Positions 11,139 to 21,260 of a stretch of DNA of 64,000 nucleotides are shown here, in pieces. The number at the start of each line of letters is the position of its first letter. The first letter of the stretch is position 1. The translations under genes were made by a program, and so were the position numbers. Source of the DNA: Cryoendolithus antarcticus (Eukaryota > Ascomycota > Dothideomycetes > Cladosporiales > Cladosporiaceae); NCBI GenBank assembly GCA_002077065.1, contig NAJO01000038.1, positions 368,562 through 432,561 on the forward strand. The letters are read 5' to 3'. The notes beneath the pieces are model-generated. The model worked only from the letters and a program-made list of their open reading frames with translations. It ran no database searches and was not told the origin of the DNA.

Positions 11139-13557
11139 ATGAAGTCCCTTTCGCTCGTTGGCCTCTTGGCCGCTACTGTCGCTGCACAGACGTACACAGA
11201 CGCAAAGACCGGCATCACATTCGCAAACTTTGATGAGTCCAGTGAGGCGGGTCCCAATGGATTTAGATTTGGCATCGCTTTGGCGCCAGCGACACAGACA
11301 GCATACCAGAATGAATACATTGGTCGCATCTCACTCGGCTTGAGCTCCGGTGCAGGATATGGCGGTATCTCTCATGGATCTGGCATGACCGGCAATCTGT
11401 TAGTCGTTGCCTGGCCCAATGGCAACAAGATCACCACTTCCTTCAGATACGCCACTGGCTATGTCCTTCCGGATGTCTACACCGGCAACGCAACACTCAC
11501 ACAGATCTCCGCAACAGTCAACAGCACGACCATGGAGCTCATCTACCGATGCCAGAACTGCTGGACCTGGTCGCAAGGTGGTGTTGATGCTTCGAATATC
11601 CCGTCCACAGCTTCAGGAGCCAATCTAGCACTTGGCTGGGCGGCGCACACTGCTCTGCCCGTCACGCCCTCGGACCCAGCATCCAGCTTTGACCAGCACG
11701 TATACTACGACGTCGCTGTCGGACCCGTAGCCAACGCGCGCAACAGCGCGTACAGCAGCTGGGCTGCTAAAGCTACGCCTGCGCCGACCTCGAGCGCTTC
11801 TGCAAGTGCTACTACATCTGCTAAGCCCACATCTACTGCATGTGCTGCTAGCCAGGCTGCGCCTACGGACGCTTATGACTACATCATCATCGGAGCCGGT
11901 GCTGGAGGCATCCCGATCGCCGCGAAGCTGTCGGAGGACAACAAGAAAGTGCTACTGATCGAGAAGGGCCCACCCTCGTCCGGTCGCTGGGGAGGCAAAG
12001 TCGGTCCAGCATGGTTATCCGGCACGAATCTCACTCGCTTCGATGTTCCCGGTCTGTGCAACCAGATTTGGGCCGATGCTGTAGGAATTGCCTGCCCTGA
12101 CGCTTCTTCGATAGCCGGATGCGTTCTCGGTGGCGGTACAGCCATCAACGCTGGTCTGTGGTGGAGAGCCAACCCAGCTGATTTCGATGTCAACTTTCCA
12201 GCTGGGTGGCGATCGGGAGAGATGTCTCAGGCTATCACCAGAGTTTTCCAGAAGATCCCGGGCACGTACTACCCATCGAAGGACGGCAAGACCTATCTCC
12301 GACAGGGCTTCAACAGTCTTGCGACGGCGCTGTCAGCTGCTGGCTGGTCGAGCGTCGATGCAAACGCGAACCCGGCGGCCAAGTCGAAGACTTACACCCA
12401 GACACCTTACATGTTCTCCAACGGCGAGCGTGGCGGGCCAATGGCGACGTATTTGGTGGAAGCCAACGCACGCTCGAACTTCAAGTTGATCATGAACACT
12501 GGCGTAAGACGTATCATCCGCACGAATGGCCACGCTACCGGTGTCCAACTCGAGCCCTTCAACTCAAACGGCAAGTGTGGCACCATCAACCTCACCGCCA
12601 AGGGCCGAGTGATTGTCTCAGCCGGCGTCTTCGGCACCTCCAAGATCCTCCTCCGCTCGGGCATCGGCCCCACCGACCAACTCAACATCGTCAAAGCCAG
12701 CGCCACCGACGGCGCTACCATGATCTCCTCCTCGCAATGGCTAAACCTCCCCGTCGGCTACAACCTTGGCGACCACACCAATACCGACACCGTTATTCAA
12801 GATAAGGACTCCGTCTTTTACGACTTCTACGCCGCTTACAACAACCCGATCGCCGCCGACAAGAACTCCTATCTCAACGGCCGCACCGGCATCCTGGCCC
12901 AGTCCGCACCGAACATTGGGCCCGTCTTCTTCGACACCATCCCCGGCTCCGACGGCAACACCCGCCAACTCCAATGGACCGCCCGCGTGGAGGGCTCCGC
13001 CGGCTTCGCCGACAACACCTCCATGACCATCTCGCAGTATCTCGGTCGTGGTAAGACCTCTCGCGGCCGCATGACCATCAATCCGGATCTCTCCATGACC
13101 GTGTCGACCCTGCCTTACGTTAATACGGCTGAAGATATTGCGGCTATTGTGCAGGGGATCAAGAACTTGCAGGCTGTGATTGCGAAGAACCCGCGCTTGA
13201 CGATGGTGTACCCCAACTCGACGACGAAGGTTGAGGATTTCGTGGCGAATTACCCGAATACTGTGAGTCGGCGGACGGCGAACCATTGGATTGGTACGGC
13301 GAAGATGGGCACGGATAGTGGGTTGACTGGTGGCACTGCGGTTGTGGACACTAACACGAGAGTCTACGGGACTGATAACGTAAGTTCTGCCTTTGGACTG
13401 CATGGCATGAGCGGACCACTGCTGACATACTTCGCAGATCTTCGTTGTCGACGCCTCTGTGTTTCCGGGTATGATGACCACGAACCCTTCGGCACTGATC
13501 GTGTCGGTGGCTGAGAGGGCGTGGGAGTACATCAGTGGACTCAGTGGAGGGCCGTGA
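11139..13557 (+). CDS. cdh: Cellobiose dehydrogenase (AA8 cytochrome + AA3_1 GMC flavoprotein)
   Basis: Exons 11139-13379 and 13438-13557 give 786 residues. Residues 1-16 are a signal peptide (MKSLSLVGLLAATVAA). The b-type cytochrome domain (about 17-205) keeps the haem ligands, Met in SHGSGMTGNLLVV (Met83) and His in FDQHVYYDVAVG (His187). A Ser/Thr/Ala linker (about 212-242) leads to the flavin domain, with the FAD fold YIIIGAGAGGIPIAAKLSED, and with the catalytic His in ANHWIGTAKMG and Asn in MMTTNPSALIV. The enzyme oxidises cellobiose outside the cell and passes electrons through its cytochrome to lytic polysaccharide monooxygenases. There is no cellulose-binding module, so it fits the shorter ascomycete class. 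An AA9 LPMO lies 2 kb downstream on the same strand. The intron is essential: reading through it gives a false C-terminus. Confidence 0.96.
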
Positions 13558-13876
13558 GCAGGTGTGTCACAGCTTTGATAGCATTCTTCAATACTACATT
13601 TATCAGACACTCTTTGCTTGATATGCAATTTCTTGGCTCTCCCCGTTCTACGAGCTTTCTTTCCCCGCCTTTATTCGCTAAGACCAAACACCTGAGTCTT
13701 CCCATCGATGATAACGATCAGGCTGCTCTCGCTAGACTTGAGGCTGTGCGAGGTCTGATGACATCTCGAGACACGCTCCGTTTCCCTCAACGGAATACAC
13801 TCCGCTTCAAATCCCGTAGTGAGTCGCAGGATGATGACCCACTCTTCCAGGATCTCCAAGTCACCAACCGGGCGCC

Positions 13877-14899
13877 ATGGCAGGTTCATACTCCGTCCAA
13901 GGCGGTTGTGCTGAGCAAGACAAGACCTGGGTGATGGTTATGCGCGGCTACACCCAATTCAATATTACCGTCCATCACGACAAGATCACAAATACGCCCT
14001 TCGGCACTTCGTTCCTCCCACTACTCGATAAGCGCGAGGATGGCCGGCTCGTCGACCACATGGAACCTCTCTACTTCATCTGCGAGTATTGCATGCCACT
14101 CATCGAGAAGCTTGCCCCTGTCAACTCTCTTCGTGGCTGTTCGCTAGAAGGGCTCGTCTGCTCCCCGACTTACGAGCTCGAGATAGTCGGTACTGGCAGT
14201 GATCAAGCTGTCAGTATCATCGGTTCGGAGACGTGCACGTTCACGCCAGCGTTCAGTATCTTTCCTTTGCGGCTGCACGAACAGCTAGCGTCCTACGCTC
14301 TTGTCCCACATATTCACGCTCGGGAAGTCGCAGTGCACGTGGACGAGCAAGCTCACTCGGGGACTGTGCAAGGTACAGTGCGACTTGAGGATGGGCAGCT
14401 CAAGTTCCTCAAGCTACGGATGCATGCTCGCGAGCAGGACTTCGATCGAGAACTGCGGATACTGCTGGATATCCGTCGAAAGGAATTAGCCAGCGCGGGG
14501 TGTAGGGTGTCAAGGCTACATGCTATCGTCGTATCTGGCAACGCGAGGGAGGAGTACATCGTAGGCATATTGCTAGACCTCATCACTCCCTCACACTTCG
14601 GCATCGACTTCTTGAGCCCTCAGATCTGGCAACAGACGGCGTTTCAAGCGAAGTGGGAGCGGGAGGTCAGGGCTACAGTGGATGTGTTACATGCAAATGG
14701 GATTGTCTGGGGTGATGTCAATGCGGGCAACGTGATCATCGATGAGGCATTGAATGCGTGGGTGATCGACTTTGGCGGGTATAATAATCCCGTGTTCGTC
14801 GATGACGACAAGGTGGAGACGATGGAGGCTGACTGGCAAGGGATTGGGAGATTGTTTGGGGAGTGGTTGCCTGCGCGTGCGAGAGGAGAGCCTCAGTGA
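13877..14899 (+). CDS. Fungal protein kinase-like protein
   Basis: A single exon gives 340 residues. The N-terminal ~150 residues have no family I recognise. The C-terminal third is kinase-like: the catalytic loop is GIVWGDVNAGNVIID (HRD replaced by WGD, with Asp and Asn kept) and the metal-binding motif is VIDFGGYNN (DFG kept). This WGDVxxxNVxID...IDFGG pattern belongs to a fungal-specific kinase-like group with unknown substrates. The start at 13877 is uncertain: another frame opens from ATG 13623 to 13934, only 66 bp after the cellobiose dehydrogenase stop, and could be a first exon. The gene lies between the CDH and LPMO genes on the same strand; no functional tie is evident. Confidence 0.7.
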   Translation: MAGSYSVQGGCAEQDKTWVMVMRGYTQFNITVHHDKITNTPFGTSFLPLLDKREDGRLVDHMEPLYFICEYCMPLIEKLAPVNSLRGCSLEGLVCSPTYELEIVGTGSDQAVSIIGSETCTFTPAFSIFPLRLHEQLASYALVPHIHAREVAVHVDEQAHSGTVQGTVRLEDGQLKFLKLRMHAREQDFDRELRILLDIRRKELASAGCRVSRLHAIVVSGNAREEYIVGILLDLITPSHFGIDFLSPQIWQQTAFQAKWEREVRATVDVLHANGIVWGDVNAGNVIIDEALNAWVIDFGGYNNPVFVDDDKVETMEADWQGIGRLFGEWLPARARGEPQ

Positions 14900-15508
14900 G
14901 GTCTGCGGTCTGCGGGCTGTAGCCCATCCCAGTACGGCTACGAACTTTCGTATCTACCTTTTAGAGCACTCTTCGACGCGATGCGATCTCTGAGATCGGC
15001 CTACTTCTGCGTGACTCGGCGCTCCACTCGTGAACCGTCTGCCAAGCTCGACCCAATGTCAGATAGAGTGTGCGGTCCGACGCACCGGCTACAGACCGCA
15101 ACCACGGTGACCGTGCTCCGTCCTCGTGCAGTCCAGATCCCTGGATCGCTAGCCATCGTCTCTTCCAAGCCGAGGATCTTGCAGACCGTAATGATTGTTT
15201 GGTGGACGGAAGAATGGGAGGCTGGCGTGCCAAGTGCTGCGAGATGGTCGCGAGGTCTGCTAGCATAGTGCAAGGCGGTCTTCCTTGTGTGATGCGAGAA
15301 CAGATCTGGCTTCCGAGTATGCGGAGGGCGCCAGCGTCGACCGGATCCGATTCAATATGGGAGGCGATACTGCTTGGGGCATCGATGAAACAGACGAGCG
15401 CAGGCAGTCGTTCATATATCCTCTGGGAGCACTGCACTACCCAAGGAGTCTCGCAAACTCACTCAAAGTCGCTCAGTCCGCATCCGAACATCTTCGGTCA
15501 TCTCCATA
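14900..15508. other. Intergenic, upstream of the AA9 gene
   Basis: These 609 bp hold no supported coding region. A minus-strand ORF (14961-15437) lacks recognisable features. The region should contain the LPMO promoter; I could not pick out carbon-regulator sites with confidence. Confidence 0.4.
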
Positions 15509-16626
15509 ATGCATCTCACCACCTCCACATTGGCAGTTGTGGCCCTGGCATCCCAGGTCCAAGCCCATGGCTACGTGAACCTTCTGAAGACCGGTGGCAA
15601 GTTCTACCGCGGCTTCGACCTTATGGATTACTACACATCAACTCCGCCAGCGGTGCCCGGGTGGTCAACCACGGCTCTTGACAGGTCCGTCTCCGTCCCC
15701 CGAGAATAGCGATAGCGTTATCGACATGATCGCTGAACAAAGGCTGACCGGAGTACAGTGGCTTCGTGATGCCTGACTCGTACCAGACCAGCGACATCAT
15801 CGTAAGTCCTGCGCATCGATGTTCAGACAGAGTGGCTCTCTGATTCCAAAATGCAGTGCCACAAGGGCAGCAAGCCAGGCAAGACGCATCTGCCAGTCGT
15901 AGCTGGCCAGACGGTGCAGCTCTGTAAGCATTTCGACCCAGTTGATCCCAAGTCGAGACTCGTGCTGACCGTTGCGTATAGTCTGGAACACTTGGCCAGC
16001 CGGTATGTATTGAGTCTTCTCCAGCGTCGCCACTTCAGCGGAGGCGGGGGTACCTAATTGCTGACTTTCCGGACTGCAGGTCACAAAGGTCCCGTAATCG
16101 ACTACCTCGCCCCCTGCGCGAACAACAACTGCTCCACCGTGACCAAAGAATCTCTCCTCTTCTCCAAGCTCGACCAAGTCGGTCTCAAGAGCGGTCCCTC
16201 GCCAGGGACCTGGGGCACCGATACCCTCGTCTCGTCCAACAACTCTTGGACCACGACCATCCCAGCGACGCTCAAGCCCGGCGCGTACGTGCTGAGGCAC
16301 GAGATCATCTCGCTCCACGCTGCGAGGAGTGATAATGGAGCGCAGAATTACCCGCAGTAAGTCTGATTTTATGCGGACGTTCGCAGCTTACAGTCAGAGC
16401 TGATATGTCCGGCAGATGCGTGAACCTGATGGTCAGCGGATCGGGCTCGAAGACAGTGTCCGGCGCGGTTGCGACGAGCTTTTATAAGCGCACCGAGTAA
16501 GCAGCCATTCTCTCATGTGCAGGTTGACCATTTGCTGACAATTTGCACAGCCCAGGTGTCCTGATCGACATCTACAACAACCTCAACAACTACACCGTGC
16601 CAGGCCCGGCGGTGCAAGCTTTCTGA
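15509..16626 (+). CDS. AA9 lytic polysaccharide monooxygenase, secreted
   Basis: Seven exons: 15509-15684, 15759-15801, 15857-15923, 15982-16002, 16080-16356, 16416-16496, 16551-16626. They total 741 nt, for 246 residues. The signal peptide ends at QVQA, leaving His1 in HGYVNLL as the first ligand of the copper histidine brace. The second His lies in RHEIISLH, and the axial Tyr in AQNYPQCVNL, whose Gln is also conserved. Other family marks are [20 protein letters not shown] and TWGTDTLV. The enzyme cleaves cellulose or related glucans oxidatively and takes electrons from cellobiose dehydrogenase, whose gene lies just upstream. There is no CBM1 or C-terminal extension. Exon 4 is only 21 nt. 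The many introns explain why no long ORF is visible here. Confidence 0.93.
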
Positions 16627-16887
16627 GCGATCTTGCTGATATCGAGCCGGAGCTGAGATTGCACTGCGAGTCTGTCGAGTATCGTCCCGTGATAGTCGTA
16701 GCTAGCACTCGCTCGTCACTCGGAGCAGATCCAGATACAGTCGTTGTCAATGACACTTTATCACCCATGCAACATCACACATGATCTAGCATGCCTCATC
16801 AACCGTGGAAGGTCTCCAGTCGAGGAAGGACCTGTTGTGAAAGAGCGTCATATACATGTACTTGTACATACCTAACCAACCACAACA

Positions 16888-18945
16888 TTACAACTTCGCC
16901 TTCATCTTCGCCCCCTCCCCACTAGTAAAATACTCCTTCACCGCCTCCTTCGCCTTCTCCACCACACTCGGATCCTCCACTGTTGCGGGCACAGTAACAT
17001 CCTTATCGAACTGCCCTTCCACAGCATTCTCCAGGATCTCTTTTAGCACCCTTCGTAGCGTCTTACCGCTGCGGGTCTTCGGTATAATGCCTGGTGCTGC
17101 GATAAAACCGCTCAGAGATGCGATGGGGCCGATGGATTCGCGGAGGCGGGCGTTGAGGTCTTTAATTAGGTCGGAGGGAGGGTCTGGTATGGCGATGAAG
17201 GCGAAGATCCCGTGGCCCTTGAGGTTGTCCGGAATAGAGACGACCGCTGCTTCTGTGATCTTGGGGTGGCCGCCGATGGCCTGTTCGATCGCACCGGTGC
17301 TGAGTCGGTGGGCAGCGACATTGATGATATCGTCACTCCGGCTCATGACATGCACATACCCATCCGCGTCAATCATTCCCGCGTCGCCGGTATCTATCCA
17401 ATTGCCGTCAAAACGTTTGAGGTAAGATTTGTAGAACCTCTCATGGTCATTCCACAACGTCGTCAAGCCTGTGGGCGCAAGTGGTAGACCCAGGACGATG
17501 TTGCCCATACTGCCTTGAGAGAGTGGCTTGCCGTCATCGTCCACGATTCGAACGTCGAAGCCAGGTGCTGGTTTGCCTGCCGAGCCAGGTTTGATGGGGA
17601 GCGGCGCTGGACCTGAGGCGTCATGGAAGGAGATCCCGGACGAGGCGAGTAGAGGCGTGCCCGTCATTGGAGATCCGGACTCGGAGGACCACCAGTTGTC
17701 GATCACGGTCGCGTTCGGAGCGCAGTGTGCTCCAAGGAGCTTGTCGTACATGGACACGATTGCCGGCTCACTACGCTCACCTGCCAAGAACAAAGCTCTC
17801 AGATTTCGCAGCCCATCATTCTTTGCATTTGCGAGAAACAGCTTGTTCTCCGGATCCTCCTTCCGTATCGCTCGCAATGCCGTAGGAGCCGTGAACATAC
17901 TCGTGACCTTATGCTCCTTCAGTATTCTCCAAAACGTACTTGCATCCGGTGTGCCTACTGGCTTCCCCTCGAACAGCACAGTCGTCGCACCAGCCAGCAG
18001 AGGAGCGTACAGAATATACGAGTGTCCTACTACCCAGCCAATGTCCGAGGCAGTAAACATTACGTCTCCGGGTCCTTTGATGCCGAACATATACCTGATG
18101 CTGAGATTGAGACCAACGGCGTGGCCGCCGGCTTCGCGGAGAACGCCTTTGGGGAGGCCAGTTGTGCCGGAGGTGTAGATGATGTAGAGGCCGTCGTTGC
18201 TGCTTATGGGTACGTTGTTGGCTTTGAGGCCGCGCCTCTTTGCAGCAGTTGTCAGCGCTGTCCAGTCTCGCTCGCCTGCCGTTTCTTGAAGATCACTCCA
18301 CTTGCTTTGCTCTCGCTGCCATATGATTGTCCGGGTCGGCTTGTGTGGACATTGCTTGATTGCTCCTCGCACCATGGGCTGGTATGGAATCGGGCCTTTC
18401 GCTCCTTCAATGCCACACGAAGCCGTGAGTATGACCTTGGGCTGACTAGCCTCAATCCTCTGACTCAAAGAAGCCGCACTAAACCCTCCGAACACCACCG
18501 CATGTATAGCTCCCAGACGCACAGTTGCCAGTATGCCAATCAGCGCCGCAGGTATCATGGGCATATACACCAACACTACATCTCCCTTGCCCACACCCTC
18601 TTCCCTCAGCACGCCAGCCAGCGTCGCAACCTCTTCCTGCAGCTGCGCATAGCTAATCTTCTGCTTGCTATCTGATACCGGACTATCCCAGATGATGGCT
18701 GTCTTGTCGCCATTGCCGGCTTCGACATGTCTGTCTATGCAATTGTAGCTTGTGCTGATCTCGCCATCGGGGAACCATTGCCAGCTCTCGTGAGAAGAGC
18801 CTCCTTTGAGCTTCCTGTTCGTCTTGCGGAATGTGCTAGAAGGTGACTTGTGCCACGTCAACTGTTGCGCCTGGTGGGCCCAGAACTTGCTTGGGTCCTT
18901 GATGGAGGACTCGTAGACATCGTCTGTAATGTGCCGAGGCGCCAT
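16888..18945 (-). CDS. Short-chain acyl-CoA (propionyl-CoA type) synthetase with PTS1
   Basis: A single exon gives 685 residues starting at MAPRHITDDVY. It is an ANL-superfamily AMP-forming ligase of the propionyl-CoA synthetase/ACSS3 group. It has the P-loop YTSGTTGLPKGV, SDIGWVVGHSYILYAPLLAG, DNWWSSESG, DTGDAG and the C-terminal Lys motif PKTRSGKTLRRVLK. It should activate propionate, or another short acid, with ATP and CoA. The protein ends KMKAKL: AKL fits the type 1 peroxisomal signal, so peroxisomal import is likely, though some family members are mitochondrial or cytosolic. The longer frame to 18975 begins with TTG and was not used. A GTAAGT at 19030 could instead splice a first exon (MGLSQRDVNVEII) onto an acceptor within the MAPRH segment. 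Confidence 0.88.
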   Translation of the reverse strand: MAPRHITDDVYESSIKDPSKFWAHQAQQLTWHKSPSSTFRKTNRKLKGGSSHESWQWFPDGEISTSYNCIDRHVEAGNGDKTAIIWDSPVSDSKQKISYAQLQEEVATLAGVLREEGVGKGDVVLVYMPMIPAALIGILATVRLGAIHAVVFGGFSAASLSQRIEASQPKVILTASCGIEGAKGPIPYQPMVRGAIKQCPHKPTRTIIWQREQSKWSDLQETAGERDWTALTTAAKRRGLKANNVPISSNDGLYIIYTSGTTGLPKGVLREAGGHAVGLNLSIRYMFGIKGPGDVMFTASDIGWVVGHSYILYAPLLAGATTVLFEGKPVGTPDASTFWRILKEHKVTSMFTAPTALRAIRKEDPENKLFLANAKNDGLRNLRALFLAGERSEPAIVSMYDKLLGAHCAPNATVIDNWWSSESGSPMTGTPLLASSGISFHDASGPAPLPIKPGSAGKPAPGFDVRIVDDDGKPLSQGSMGNIVLGLPLAPTGLTTLWNDHERFYKSYLKRFDGNWIDTGDAGMIDADGYVHVMSRSDDIINVAAHRLSTGAIEQAIGGHPKITEAAVVSIPDNLKGHGIFAFIAIPDPPSDLIKDLNARLRESIGPIASLSGFIAAPGIIPKTRSGKTLRRVLKEILENAVEGQFDKDVTVPATVEDPSVVEKAKEAVKEYFTSGEGAKMKAKL

Positions 18946-20233
18946 GATCGCGTTGATGGAGTCGACCAGGAACAAGATCCGTGCGACACAATGTAGTGAC
19001 TGACAAGGACGAGAGAAGGAAGTGACTTACCTATAATCTCTACATTTACATCTCGCTGCGACAAGCCCATGATCGCCAGCCGAGCTCCAAGCATGTAGCG
19101 CACTCGGTTCAGCGGGCGAGTATGGTGGCTGCAGCTCTCTCCGCACTCCGGGTCGCGCCTGCTGCCGGAGGTCTGGGGACTCTACATGCCTTAGGCAAAC
19201 ATATGCGTCACGTGCATCAACGCTGAGATCCCACGAGCACAGACACCATGTCGCCAATTGGGACAGAATCTAATCTACACGCTGTCGAAAACCATATGCG
19301 CATACCGCGCTAACAAATCCATACCAACTACGTCATCGTCGTACTACATAATTATCATTATCCGGGTTTGCCACAAGCCCATTAAAGCGATGTATCGGCC
19401 CATCGTTGCGTGGCCAGGTGGTAATGACCGTAGCCGCAAGCTCCCTTACCGGATTGAGAGACATTTCGAGAGCCTATTCCCTGCGAATTGAGAGGTCTGA
19501 GTACGAGCCTAGCGTATCCGGCGGATTAGAGATGCGGCCAGAGGCTCAGAACTCTTCAATTTTGTAAGTTTTCTCTCACATCTTATGATAACGCGAATGA
19601 TTTTGTGCTTGCGTTGCAAAAGAACGGAAGCTATCTTAATTGTGGTGAAAGATGGAGATGCGCTTGAGACTTGCGTGGTAGTGAGTGAACATGTCTTACT
19701 CCGTACCTACTAACTACACTGCAATGGCAAGCAGGAAGGAGCGATCGAGTGCTGAGTGGAGTCGTGCTCAAGGCAGACTCTCGGTTGAACTGGCACTGAG
19801 ACCTTCATTGAGGCCGAGTCAACGTACGCTGCGACCGTGGCAAACTTCTGTCTTGGTCTCTCCTTTTGATGGCACACCTATCTGAACCTGAACGGTCGTG
19901 TAAGTCATGTTGAACCCCCAACGTATATGCTTTGTGCCATGGGACAGCACTTCCCGCCGTCGGGCTGCGGATTCGATTCTAGTGGTGCGAGCTACACCCA
20001 TGTGCCGTGGGCAATCGGACGTTCGATGAGAACGCACAGCCCCACACGGAACAAGCCGTCCAGACAGCTCGGTCATTCTGCACCGGCTGATCGAGTACCA
20101 TGCCTCTTCGCAAGCAGCTGACCATCATTGATCGTTCTTTCGGTCAATATGTGGGTGGTCTTATGGCTGCAACGAGGTCCAGCCTGTGCGCAGCGTAAAT
20201 CGCAGCGCGAGACCACTTCGTCCTCTGCACTCC
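18946..20233. other. Intergenic, 1.3 kb, no supported gene
   Basis: This holds the acyl-CoA synthetase upstream region and the 3' flank of RPB5. Short ORFs at 19685-19885 and 19819-20076 show no family features. The stretch 19300-19700 is AT-richer than its surroundings. A B-box-like GGATTCGATTC at 19969 has no matching A box, so no tRNA is called. Confidence 0.4.
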
Positions 20234-20976
20234 TCATATAGCCCACCTATAACTCGCATACCGCCCCGCTGTCTCACTCTTCCTGATAATCTTCACCACC
20301 TGCGCTCTCCTCAACCCCAGATATCTTGCCATCGGGTCATCGATCTTAATCCTCGGCAGCTGTGTCTCCTTCAACCGATACCTTGTGAGCAGATACCTCT
20401 TCTCCTCAGGACTGAGTAAGATATGCTTCGGCACCAGCTCGTGCTTGCTGATGTTCACCAACAGATCATCCTCGTTGAACACTTCCATGATAGTCGGTAG
20501 CAGCGAAGGAATGATCTTCAACGCCGACGCCGTAGGTTTCGCAGCAGTAACAAAAATACCGGTGTAGAAATTCTTCTCATCCAGCAGCTGCGCAAATTGC
20601 TTCAATTGCTTGATTCCCACACTCGCATCCCCGCTGAACTCGACATGTATCGTGCCTATCTCCGCTTGGGGGATGTCTGTCGCGCCGGGTCTGGCTATGG
20701 GTGTGTAGCGCGCTTGCATCGCTTCCGAGGGTGCGGCAGTGAAAGCCATCTTTGCGCGTGAGGGCGAGCCATTCTCGTCGCCGTATTGCGAGGCGAAGTC
20801 GGAGAGGGAGATGTTGATTTCGTCTTCGGTGAGGAGGTAGCCGCGGTCGGCGCACATTTGCTTGGTGTTGCGTAGGATGCGCCACATGCGGGAGCTATTG
20901 ACTACCTGTTAGTGACAGGTCAAGGGATAGCTGCGCTTTGAGTTGCATACAGTTCTCGGTTTGCGTCTTCGCCCAT
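20234..20976 (-). CDS. RPB5: RNA polymerases I/II/III common subunit RPB5 (RPABC1)
   Basis: Exons 20976-20951 and 20894-20234 give 228 residues, close to yeast RPB5 (215). RPB5 is shared by all three nuclear RNA polymerases and forms part of the lower jaw contacting downstream DNA. The N-terminal jaw domain begins SRMWRILRNTKQMCADRGY. The C-terminal assembly domain has HELVPKHILLSPEEKRYLL, LPRIKIDDPMARYLGL and GRYASYRWAI. The first exon (MGEDANREL) was set by the GTATGC donor and the acceptor CAATAG, the only one that keeps frame. The gene is divergent from PPM1 with 284 bp between starts, which suggests a shared promoter. Confidence 0.96.
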
Positions 20977-21260
20977 CTTGGGGGTTGTTGCGCCGGAGCG
21001 CTGTGTAGATGCTGTTATGCGTGCTGGGCCCGGTAGTTGATGCTACTTATGAGGCAACTCGGAATGAAGACGCTAGACTGCTCGGTTGTTCGATGTGATG
21101 TTGATCGGTAGCTGCAAGTAGTGGGATGAAGGTGTACTCGCTGATAGACCTCACTCGAAGGTAGCCAAAAATCCAAAGCTCGGCTAAACCTTCCAAATCA
21201 AGCTCGCACGCGCTTTGACGCGCCTCCATAGCACTTCACTTTGCCCACATCGATTCAGAC

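Noticed and set aside
18858..19103. Alternative first exon for the acyl-CoA synthetase (MGLSQRDVNVEII)
   Set aside because: Splicing from 19030 to an acceptor inside the MAPRH segment is possible, but MAPRHITDDVY looks like the normal family N-terminus, so the single-exon start is kept.
19969..19979. tRNA B-box-like sequence GGATTCGATTC
   Set aside because: No A box or acceptor-stem pairing at a suitable distance.
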